From assembly GCF_000237925.1 (NCBI RefSeq), contig NW_017386032.1:124001-188000 (forward strand): a stretch of 64,000 bases of DNA. The letters run 5' to 3'. The notes beneath the pieces are model-generated. The model was not told where the DNA came from. It worked only from the letters and a program-made list of their open reading frames with translations, and made no database searches. Below, in pieces: positions 51,101 through 63,100 of this stretch. Within the stretch, counting starts at the first letter, position 1. Every line of letters starts with the position of its first letter. This DNA is from Schistosoma mansoni. Lineage: Eukaryota; Platyhelminthes; Trematoda; Strigeidida; Schistosomatidae. The translations under genes were made by a program, and so were the position numbers.

Positions 51101-54100
51101 ACTCAAGCTCCTAACTTGATTTATTCATAGTTTCGGCCGTGAACTTCCTCTTTCCATTTCGTTCTTCGTTAGATACTTTGAAATTTGACACTTAAAAAAA
51201 TATATTGAAATTTTTATAAAACGGATTGGCCATTGAATGACCGAATGGTGCTTTTGTGCGTGCTTATAGCCTGTCTGTCCATACGTTTGTCGCAGGCTAT
51301 GTTCTATGTGGTACAAGCTTAGCGATTCAGTCTGTTCCAACAGGAAAAATCGATACTGTACACATTTGATGGGGAAGTGTCACTGGGGCTGAAGTGATTA
51401 TACCGTTGTTTTTGACTAATCGTACTAACTGTAAGAAACATTTTATCCGGTTTTGTATATAAATCTGATTGTTTGTAAAACTCCTACATTATATTCGTTT
51501 GATATAACAGCAGCACACTTTCTAACACAAATTCAAAGTTATCATTCCTTATACTCCTATTTAGGTATCGTATTTATTTCGGAGACCAAATTAAATTATT
51601 ATCATTCACTTTAGATCTATATTTGGTGTTAGATTGCTTGCGGATTTATACTGACTGCGTTAACTTGGGTTATAACTTCCCTCTACGTTTGCATTTTAAC
51701 GTATCCCCTGTTTGACATTTAGAACAATACATGTAAGCGAACAATTGTTTTCAATTAGATCGTCATCAGGCTTTGCTCCAATATACATGGCGTTTGACTG
51801 TTACTGAGTTGAATACATTGGTGTACTGTGTAGCGGCAAAATACGATGCAGCTGAAAATGTGTATCAGAACCATCAGAGTGTGTTTGATTGTATGAAGTA
51901 TAGATGGCGGCGAGTCGCGATTGACAATGATCACTAATATAGGAACATTACGTGCCAGGTATCGGCTTCGATCCCTCGGGAGGCCAAAAACCAGAAGGCT
52001 GTTAGTGGTTGCAATAAGGTATATTTGTTGGCGATCTCGTGGTATCGGAAGAACACCGAGACGTGCCAAAGTTTACGGGCGGAACTGTCCAGAGTAATCG
52101 AGTTCGTGCAATATAACAGGCAACGGAAGGAAAAGTGTCTTTGGTACAGTTAAACAAACAAGTACAGTGAAACAATCACTGGTATAATTGGTTATAATAA
52201 TAATTGTTTCCATTATACCAATCGCGATCTCGTCATAGAAGTAGGTCACAACAGAAGTAATTTTAAACTGCAGCTCACCGAAATAAATTATTCATGTTGA
52301 TGGTCACGCTACAACTAATTTGTATGTGAAGTGTGTGTCCTCCTTGCTTACTTAAAGGTCACATCTCGAGGTTAATACGTAACGCGGATTACATCGTCGT
52401 AGTAACCAAGTGCTGCTAATACTTTGGTGAATGCATAGAAAAAAGCATGGTGTTATTCAGAAAATGAATTTGGAATATCAGGTATGAGAAACAGTGCGAC
52501 CACTGCTGCATGGGGCAGTTCATGTTGTACAACATGAACTGAACGTTGTACAACTGAAGAAAATCAATACAAGACAGTGCATCAACATTTAATCTAGGCG
52601 GTAAATCCTGGTAACTATATTGTCTCCTGGCTCAGATGTTGTGTGTTACTTCTATCAATTAAATGGTCAGAGACTTGAGACAAAACATAACAAAACAAAT
52701 CGTAGTGTACTTTGAATTACTACAAGAACTCAGTTTTTTCCCGTTCATACATCTATTTTTCTGTTAAGTATACTTGAGTTTCTCTCTGGAGGCAGTAGTG
52801 ATCTACTACTACCAGATACGGGAGCCCGTTAAGCGGAAACCTTTATTTTGTCCAGAACTAATTGAACCATTTGGAAAAGTGAGCGAAGATACAACGTTTG
52901 TTCCGCTGCGGTCTTTTCGAAATGGATTCTACAGACTCGGAATTATGTGGTTGTGAAAGCTCGAATTTTATACCGTCATCTGAATCTGATCCTCCGCCCC
53001 CAGTTTCTTATCACGTAGCGGAATGCAAACCTGGTGATATTCGTACCCAAGAGTGTGATGTTAACACTGAAAACCCACCAGCCTTTGTTGTATCTGACAC
53101 TATGGTATCTGCGGACTGCAGTTTTGAGTCTTCCAACCCCGCACAAAACCAGAGAAGTCTTACACAAGCAGATGGTGACTTTTTTCACTTTATTTCATCT
53201 CTTTAGACTTTCGAGATCTATCAAAGGAGAATTCAGATCCGTCCGAATTCAAGAGATTAGATTGCAGTCCAATCTCCAACTCACTTACACGTAAATTCGT
53301 TTGAATTTATGATAAGAAATGATTTCAGCCTGTTCGAAACACACTTTAGGTGTTTTAACTAACGATCTCAAACTATCTGCCCCAGTAAGTTATTCTTAAC
53401 TCACACTCCCATACCACTTAAATATATTGGGTGGAACTTCTCTTGACTTATTATGTTTATAATAAACTTCCTACTGTATGGGTATCTTCATCTTTTAAAT
53501 AATCTGGCAATGTGACCATTCAGTACAAAACCTACAGCTCATTCTTTGTTGAGTACAGTGTTTGTTGGTCTTGATTTGTCTGTAAACTAACGACTTGTAG
53601 AGTAACTATAATTGAAAAAACTGAACCCATGACTCCGTATAACCCTAGTCATTTTACAAACGATCCTGTCGCATTTCACTGTTTCCCTCAATTCAAATGC
53701 TTTCGTGGACACATATTTGGGAAGGAGTCGAACAATCCAATCAAATGTTATGAAACCTGTAACCAGCTAGCGTCAAATACTCCAATAAACGTTTCAAACA
53801 GGAAAACATGTTCATCAGCAGCAAAACACGATTAGAGCGAGGCATACAGTCGACATCAATACAGCTTCTAAGATGTGTGGAGATTGTCAAGGACGGATTC
53901 ATAGGCCTATGGAAGCCTTATTTATTCGCAAATTTGAACTTCGTTTATGTGTACAAAAACTATTAGTCGTAACCTTAAATTTGTTCTGGTAATCTTCGGG
54001 GTATTTTACGACCTTTGGTGGTATGACAACTTGTTCCTTTATAATAATTTTTCTTTAATTAAGATTTATTTGAACTTTTATTCAATTAACCTTTATTAGT

Positions 54101-57100
54101 TTCCATATAAAGCACCTTGATAAATATGTGTGACCAGGTTGTTCGAAATGTATGGAGTGAATACATCACATTGTCCAGACGGATTGTTTTCTAATCGTTA
54201 ATTTTTTATACTATTATAGGTGAGTTTGTGGAGTGTAGCAGGTTCTGGATGCGCATTGTTGAGCTGTACCGTACTGGTACAAAATGGCCTTCCAGTAGTT
54301 CTGGGTTTTAAACAGCAGTTTAATTAAGTTCAGTTCGTGATTTAAACTGAAAATTACAGTCTCCACAAATCCTCCCATACTTACATTAATCATGTGCTCA
54401 CTATTGACTAGCTTCAAAATACAATTGAGGTTCTGTTGAGAAACCGTGATTGTTAGAGTTGAAGCATGTCGGGTGTGAGACATTTATCCACCACAGGCAA
54501 TGTATAGGAGTCGTGCAATATCATGGACTTTTTATATTATATTGTTTCTTGGAAATTTTTATCACTGAACTTTTTCATGTTTAAACATCAAGCACAACCG
54601 AATAAGGAAGTCATTGGGCCATACTGATAATCTATTCATCAAAGCCCCCAATCAAGCAATGCGCTTGTCAGAACCATTGAGTGCTCATAAAATCAATGGG
54701 TTCCATTCGGGTATGTTATTTACAGTTATAAATTCATTACAGTATCTGCCTAGTGATTTTAAAGCCGAACTTGTCACATGACTAACATTTAAGGTACATT
54801 ATAGATTTTATTTAATAAATATTTCGCTCATGTAGATCCACACTTTAGTCAGAGTACTGAGGTCGATTTAGACAAACCAAATAATAGATTTTCATAGCTT
54901 TTCAGTCGAAGTTTTGTTGCACTTATCTGTTAGATTTATCAATCACAATAACTGTCTGCACAATTCATTTTCAACAGTAAAATTGTACATGGGCGGAGGC
55001 CATCAATAGCCATCTACGTCTATAGCGCGTCTCTCTTGAGCTGTTTGACTAAGATCGGTTGTGTTTATCCACTAAGATCCGTCTTTATTTTTGCTTTCAT
55101 ATTAGGGCCATGTCTCATTTATAAGCTCACGGATTCTTAATATAAACTTAACTAATAACCATATTAGTTGCGTCATCAGTTAACTAACCATCAGTCTTTT
55201 ATGCATGCCATGGACTAACGAGCTGGTAGTTAAGGATTTCAACCACTAGATCATGGTTGCGCCTACAATCGAAGGTACTGTTGTTTTTACAAGTTTTCAT
55301 TTCTTAAAACTTAACAAACTATAGCACGCGCCTTATTATTTCTGATTGAAGTTGGGTTTTGCCAAAACTTCATACAGTTGATGTTTTCAAAAGTGCTAAA
55401 TAAAATTATACTACCCCTGCTAATATGGATGTGCTGTTCCTTACATTTACTTATTCAGTGGATCGGGAAGGTATTATTCCGTGTTTCATTTTCGCATGTG
55501 ACCTGTAATTCATGAATAACACGAATTCTAGAATGGTTATCTTTTTATAACAAACCTGCTTAGAAATAGTCTTTTCTAGTCTTCTAAAATTGCTACTTCT
55601 CTCTTCGCTAGCCATTAAAATTTAGGTTCATCGACTAACGTATTTCCTTGACTAACATAAATGCTGAAAAATACAAATTTTGATTCAGTATGTTTAAACA
55701 ATCGACAAAAATGTAGTGGAGTTTGAGTTCATGTTTATTTCATATTTTTAGCCGATTCATGTAACAGTCCTTTTTTGTCTGGATTCGAGTCGCGTTCATC
55801 TTCACTAGCGCGGTTGCCAAATTCAGCTTCGATTTTAAATAGCAGCGATGGTGGTGGTGAGGAAGGTGATTTGTCAGTTATGCATGATCATGAGAATCCG
55901 TCTCCTACTGAATCTGATAGTTTAAGTTGGTCCAAAATGTTCATTATCAAATAAGTATTCTACTTCTATTATATCTTTAGTGAAAAATAAAAATGTACAA
56001 CTAATAGCTAAGAAAACATCAGAGCTAGTGGAAAATGAAGTTACTGAATCTGTAGAATCAATTTTAGCTGTTAGTTTATCTGCAGTGGTTTATCGAATGG
56101 ACAATACAAACGAAGTCGTTTTTGACAATCGCTTTAATGTTAAAGTGAGTGTTGTAATCTTGTTTTCCTCTTAATGTACATTTTGCTTACTATTGATATC
56201 CAACTGTAATAACACACAGTGGACATTCTATCTTCGAGTGCTTCATGCTTATTTACCGTTTGATTCCTGAAACATGTCTTTTACTTGCATAGATTCCTTT
56301 TTGTTTGCTGATTTTCTCTTTTTGTTACTAATTGTAAATTGTCAGATAAGCGAACTTTTTCCTAAACTTTTGGATTGCTGTAAAGTAGCTAATCATCTGC
56401 TTCTCTAAGTTCCTCTGTGTCAGGTATGACTAGAAAGATTGTATTTTCGTATTAAAGAGGGCAGATAGGATAGGTTTAGAGGGCGTCTATACTTAGCAGG
56501 TTGTTGTCTACCCAATCGTTTACGGTCGCATTATTTTTTGATTTCTACAGAAGATACTCCTCGTCTGCTTTACAGCAGTTATGGTCAACCACACTTTCAT
56601 TCCCCACTAAATAACCCAAATACAAGAGCTTCTGCATTACTTTCGGCTTCATCACCAGTGGTAGTCATAGGGTTGAAATAATTTTGAAGAATTGTTTTGT
56701 ACTCTAATAGTTCGAATAACACATTGTAGGATGCTATACATATCTGCGTGCTGTTAGTTTGCTGAATAATAATGTGATATGTGAGCAGCTTGTGTGGTGC
56801 AGCTCAGTAGAATAACATTATCCGCATACTACTCCTGTAAAGATACATTATAACATCATTTCACAGCATTAAACGCGCGGTTGATGTTCCATTTTTCATC
56901 GATTTACTAATATTAAAATGGATAACGCCGTTTTAAAATGATTAAGTCTACTTCCTTATGCTTGTTACCCTTTGTGGAGAAACATAGGCCACCCACCAGG
57001 ATTATCCATCGAACTCTATTCTGAACAATCCTTCCCAGATGTTGTTCACTCTTTTGATGTCTACCTCCAATTCCAGACATAATTTGTTCCTTGGTCTTCC

Positions 57101-60100
57101 TCTTTTCCTTTTACCTTCACGATTCCAAGTTAGCGCTTACCTCGTGATGCAGTCTGATGATTTCCTCAATGTATGTCCTATTCAACTCCGACGTCTTCTA
57201 GTTTCCTCTTCAGTTGGAAACTAGCTTGTTCTCCCATTGTAGGATGTTCATGATGGTATCCGGCCAACAGACATTGAGTATAATACATAGACAACTGTTT
57301 ATAAATACTTGTACATTCTTGATGATGGTTGTGGTAGTTCTCCAAGTTTTAGCTCCGTACAGTAGAACTATCTTGACGTTCGTATTGAAGATTGTGACTT
57401 TAATATTGATTGACGGTTGTTTTGAGTTCCATATGTTCTTCAGTTGTAAGAGTGTTGTCTTTGTTTTGCCAATCCTCTACTGATTCGATTTGGGTACCTG
57501 GGAAGTATTACAACACACACAAAAATCAAGTGACTTGTGTAGCGCATATGTATTTGGTGCCCCTTTGTACCAGTATTTGTGTGTTCAAAAAATAAGTGGT
57601 AAATAATTCCTCTCCCTGACATCTCCACTAGATCCTCTTTATTTATCGATGGTGCTGTTCAGGTACGTGAAACTTTCCACCTCTTCCAGTGCTTCTCCAC
57701 CAAGTATGATTTGCTTGGGGTTCTCCGTGTTGAATTTTAGGATCCGCTTTCCCCCTGTGTATGTTAAGGTCTATCGCTGTAGAGGCTGTTAATACACTGG
57801 TCGTCTTCACCTATTTTTTTGATATGTATAGGATAGAAGAAGAGCTAGTTCATGTACAAAGTCCAAATCATCTTGTTGCATCCAAACTGTCTAGTGTGTT
57901 CCTTGCTTCTCTGAGATATGGAGGTCTTCATAATCCAGTCAACCACCAGAAGAAAGAGAGAAGGTGAGAGTTAACAGCCTTGTCTGATACCGGTCCTCAC
58001 TTGGAATGTATCTGTCAGCTGTCCTGCGTGCACAACTTTATAGTGTAGTTCGTCGTATGATGTTGACGATTTGCTCTGCTACTCACTCCATAGTGTCGAA
58101 GAAGGTTCCATAAGGTCCTTCTATTCACACAGTTAAACGCTTTTTCATAGTTAAGGAAGTTAATGTATAGTGACGAGTCTCATTCAATTAGTTCACTGGG
58201 TCTGGTCTTTTCAAGAATTGTTCAAAGTATTCTACCCACCTGTTCCGTTGTTCTTCAGTCTCAGTGATTGGCTTATCTTTGTCCTTGACTAGTCTTTCTG
58301 GTTTCTTGTATATCCTAGCTAGTTTGTTAGTTATGCCATATAGTTTTCTGATATTTCTTTCTCTTGCAGCTTTTTCCACTGTAACTGCAATTTCTTCCAT
58401 GTATTTCTGTTTGTCAGCTCCAATGCTCGTCTTTACTGACTTGTTTGCTTTTGTGTATTTGATGTGTGCCTTGACTTTCTCTACTCTTGTTCAACTGTTG
58501 TTGATTACTGCCTTCTCGTTCTTCCTTTATTGAATCCTGTCCAGGGTTTACATAGAGATCCATTCCTTATGATAACGATGATGATGCAGAATTTCCTAAC
58601 ACGTTGAAGTTAGTGCTTTTTTGATTACTTTATAGTCGTCCCTCTTAGTGGTTTTCTCTTATTTAAGTAGATGTTGTAAGGCTTAGAACTTATTGCGGAG
58701 AGCTATCTTGAATTCGTAGAGTTTCTCGGTGTCTCGTCGGAAGGCTGAAATAAAGCCCTGTGTTTATTAACACTATGGGAAAACTAACAATTAATAATTG
58801 TAGTTCTAGAAACATTATTTTACACTATCATTAATAGGTTTTTTATGCTCAAGACTACATAAGTGCTGCTTATCTGACTGTACTCGTTTTTGTAAATTTA
58901 TTCTCAGTTTACATACCGTTTATTCGCTAAAGATCTTAGAAGTTCTCCGTCTCTGTTTTCCCCATCTGAACATATAATGACGAAAATTTTTTTCTAGGTA
59001 AATGATGCAAATCTCAAAGCTGCCTATAAGTGGGTGCAAATAAATAGTGCGAAATTGATCGGCGAGCTGAGCGTTTCGATGAAACCAAGTAGTTGTATTA
59101 CTGATCAGGCAAGCATATCTTAATTTTGTTGTTTCACTTTTGAAATAAACATTGTTACTCTTATGCTAAATTGTTTCACAGAATCTACTGAAAAATCGAT
59201 AATCACCCAAGTTTTTACTTAGACTTGCGTGATGACGTTAATCATACTGGTCAGTTATCCAGATCGAAATCGTTCAAAGCCATCCAAGCTATAGCTCAAT
59301 GATAGTTGGTTCTACCGGGATCGGGGGTTATAATCGAATATGAGAAGGGGAAAAAGACGTTCATTTAGTAAAATCTTGTTAATTGTTTAAGGCGAAATTT
59401 ACATTATGTGTAGATCTGAATGACATATTAGATTAGTCTCCTTAGATCAGCAGAGGGTTAGAAAATAGTGCTGAACATTAGGAGTTAGTGTTAGAGTCTT
59501 TATCACAAGCTGACACCAGCCATAGTACAAGGATATCAAAATCTATATCCTAGAATGATAATCCGTTCATTTATCTTTTGAGCTTCCTGACTGGCTAAAA
59601 GCAGTTAGAACCGAACCCCAAGGTCATCCGATTGTATTCCTTACGTTGACTGCTTTTCTCGTTTATTAGTCATGTTAAGATTATTTGTCGTTTACTTCGA
59701 TTTTATTACTTTTTAGGCGAGACCTTAATTTATGGATGATTATGAAGTAATACCAAAGTAAACTCAACTAACTTTAACCAAGTTCAAAATAAGGTTATGA
59801 TTGGCTGATAAGCCACTCAGAGTTGTCGTTGATATGATCTTACGGCTTTATATTTCTAACAGATTCGAAATTCAAATCGAACAACTCTGTTTATGTGGTA
59901 AAACCCAGAGACTTCGGGACGTCAAAACATATAAACCCAGAATGACAGCAGCCAACCAGATTGATTACAGAAATATAAAGTAGAAAAATATCATCAAAGC
60001 TACCCTGTTAAGAAGAAAAACTAACACTTAATAACGAATACTTTAACTTAAGGTCCCCCTAGCATTTATGTGAAGTTCATTTACATCAAGTTGTATCATA

Positions 60101-63100
60101 TTGACAGTTTGGCTTTTTACATCCTGAACTTCTCCAGTTTACTAACTTTGTGCATTTAGTTCATGTGATAATTTTTTGTAAAGTTCTGTCGTTCCTTTAC
60201 CGAATGTTAAATTTCATAAAAATGCGATTTTTTTAATTTCCCGTCAAAGATCCAGGCTAAATCAACAAGTGATTCAATATTATCAACATCACCCCCGACA
60301 ACTGACTCATCTAACGCAAATGTTTTGAGCTCAAAATCACTTTTCAGTTCAACCAGTATGTCCGTATCGAATTCAGATTCTATTCAACGAAAAGTATGGA
60401 AAAGTCACCTGAAATATCCTCATTATTATTATTTCTCATTCTTGTTGTTAGTTTCTAATTTTGTTTTTGAGGAAAAGATGTTCACTTAAGGTTTATGATA
60501 ACTATGGACTTTCCGAGTTCATTCTAGTACTTCTCATTTTTAACATGTTATGGATTCTTGTTTTTCATACTCTGTCAGACTTCAAAATTTTGTATGTAAC
60601 ACCTTTTGTGGATAGAATATCTAAATTCCCCAGCTTGGAAACTAGAACAACAAATAAGCTAACAATTTTGTTTTCAGTTAGATCGTCATCAGGCTTTACT
60701 CTAATATACATGAATATTAGTGTGAAAACACCAGACCAATCAAGACAATTAATGAGTCTGTGATCACAATGAAATAGATTATATGACTGAACATAATGCG
60801 TAAAACGTGCTAATTGTTAGTAAGAAAATAGGTGTACGAGTAATAGGAATAATAAATTAACAAAAGCTCTAGTCAATATTTCGACGTAGAAAGTATGTCA
60901 AACTTGGGCAAATGAGCATTAAAATCAAGTGATAAAAATTATGTTGATAATAATATATTCCCCACTATTTGACTAACGCTTTTTTATTACCCAATGCTAA
61001 GAAATTTTAGTGATTATTATTTTATTCTTATCACTTCTAGTACATCTTTCTTACTATCAATCTGTATCTTTTACCCAGTATAATCTATTTTGTTATGATC
61101 ATTTACTCGTAAATTCTTTTGATTAACTTAATATTCTCCTATATGCGTACACATGTTCATGTATATTAGAGCAAACGTTGCTGGAGGTTTACTTGAAAAA
61201 AATATCGTTGACTTATTAAGCAGAGATGGATAGCGGTTAGCAGTGGAATCGCGGACGCGCGTCTTGTCCTATTTGGGACTCGTCATCCGGATGTATGTGG
61301 ACCCCAGAGTTATTCTTCACCACGAGACTCAGTTCAGTACCGTTCGCTTCCGACTCAATTGCGTTATCCACTTAGCTACCAAGTTCAGATAGTCACTGGC
61401 ATATACCTGTTTCAATATGTGAATAAGTAACAAGTGGTTTAAGGATTTCGATCTGAAATATCATTAAAAAGTCGTTTTGAATATAGTAAATAATCGGTAC
61501 AAATGTTTACGTGGTGGTGTGTGTTGCATATATATATTTGGTGCCCTTTTGTACCAATATGTATATGTTTAAATAAATAAATAAATTACGTGGTGGTGAA
61601 AACCTCCATTTTTTAGGGAGACTGTCTAGTAAAAATTAACCCTCGCTAAATTCAACCTTGTTTAGAACATATGTATGAGGCTTTTTCCCATCTCATAAAT
61701 CTTGAACCTAGTGTTATATTATGAGTACATGTTGATGGACTCACTTTTATGACTATCAAAGAAAAATAGAACACAAAAAAATAATTTTATTATAAGAGGA
61801 TTATTGTGTAAAATTGTAGGTTGTCCCTACAACAAAGATGACATCAATCGCTAAAAAATGAATATGAGCGAATTCTCTAGCCTGTACAAATAAACAATAA
61901 CGATGTGGTAGATATTTTTAAAATATCTGATCAACGTTGTTGTTACTTCAGTGCAGTTAGGATATCCTCGAACTCTCAAAAAACATCTATAAAGTTATTT
62001 TGTGTTCTTACGTTGTGCATAGTAAGGTGGGAGAAGATATATAATAAAGATATCAGTCAATAAGTTGTTCAAAAATCCTATCACGAATGAGATCATATTC
62101 GTTCTAAAATATTAACGATAGTCAACTTAAGGTATCGGGTTTATCCGTAAAATTACGTGAGTAAAATCTCCAAGACGTTATCACTGAACGACTTCCCCAT
62201 TTCTTCCAATTTTCTTTTTTGTTCCGAAGTGTGATAGTTTTTTAGCTAGTTCACTTCTGTATAGATTTCCACATCATTCCATCTATTTGCAAAATTTATT
62301 TGTGAGTTGTGAGACAATTTTATACTTACTATAGACTGCAAAATCACAAATAAAGGAAAGCAGTATCGGTTTGCCATAACAACTACTAAAGTTAACAATA
62401 TGAAATCCATGGAATATTCCAAAGTATGGCATTTTCAGGGCTTTTAAATCATTTTTAGACATTGGTCTAAAAAACACGACCGGATTTAGAATAGCGTCCA
62501 TATTTTATCTAACAAAAATTACTAGCAGCAGAGTATTTGTTAAAAATTTTGTCACATTTCTTTTATAATGTTAGGCAGATGACAATCAGTGTAATGATAA
62601 TCATGGACTATTTAAATCACCAGGTCGTACATCATCTTCTGGTTCTGAACTCTTTATACCTCGCCCGAAGAATAAAGTAAGAATTGCTAATCTGACGAAA
62701 TACTTTATAAAATTATATATCATATTGGAATTTGTACTATGGTTTTACTTCATACCCTGATAAACTTTTGTTTAGTTTGGAAACCCACAATGATTCATAA
62801 AATAAAGCGAATTTCATAATTGAACTTCTTTTTTATATCATGTTTGATTCTAAATTCCGAAGCTTCCTTGGTCTAGTCATCGATGTTTCTTTTTCATCTA
62901 TCTATCTGAACATTAGTTATCAATTAATTATAGATATCTGTTGCTCGGATTAGGAATTTCCTGGCAGGAATATTTCATCTTCTATCTGTCTGTATGTAAC
63001 GGGTATAAAAATCGCCATCTAAAAGCAGTATGTGCCTGAAAATTACTAGTTTGGTATGACTTTTCTGATTTACATTCAAGTCGTTACTTTTTTTGCTATG

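Larger units (their letters stand above)
45182..55751 (+). other. KIAA0513-like intron 7, repeat-rich (10.6 kb)
   Basis: The longest intron. It holds an intact-core hammerhead in sense (45781-45844), a second-family hammerhead fragment antisense (about 47405-47490), the 339-bp repeat (51911-52249), a 26-bp palindrome (52516-52541) and an unexplained coding-like stretch (52922-53835). I found no further exon of the host gene: exons 7 and 8 already join in phase. The long stretches 45850-47400, 47500-51730 and 53840-55750 hold nothing I recognise. Confidence 0.7.
56145..58997 (+). other. KIAA0513-like intron 9, carrying an RTE element
   Basis: A 2.85-kb intron, GTGAGT...TTTCTAG, mostly filled by the antisense RTE-like element at about 56930-58765. 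Confidence 0.72.

Noticed and set aside
51732-51789. Possible third hammerhead family (minus strand CTGATGA...GAAA)
   Set aside because: The bases between CTGATGA and GAAA cannot form stem II, and the second copy does not keep the stem I pairing fully.
53629-53835. 68-codon plus-strand frame as a separate gene
   Set aside because: ATG-initiated but short, with no recognisable domain; kept only as part of the unexplained stretch in the findings.
55200-55275. Possible tRNA-like repeat around CTGGTAGTTAAGGATTTC
   Set aside because: Some resemblance to a SINE head, but neither box matches well enough to call.
59285-59340. tRNA-like sequence (TAGCTCAATGATAG ... GGGGTTATAATCG)
   Set aside because: The B box is poor and no cloverleaf can be drawn with conviction.
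60677-60763. Candidate exon starting after TTTTCAG with RSSSGF
   Set aside because: The gene is in phase 0 here and that phase gives TTA GAT ... TAA, an early stop. The sequence is also part of a repeat shared with 51.7 kb.
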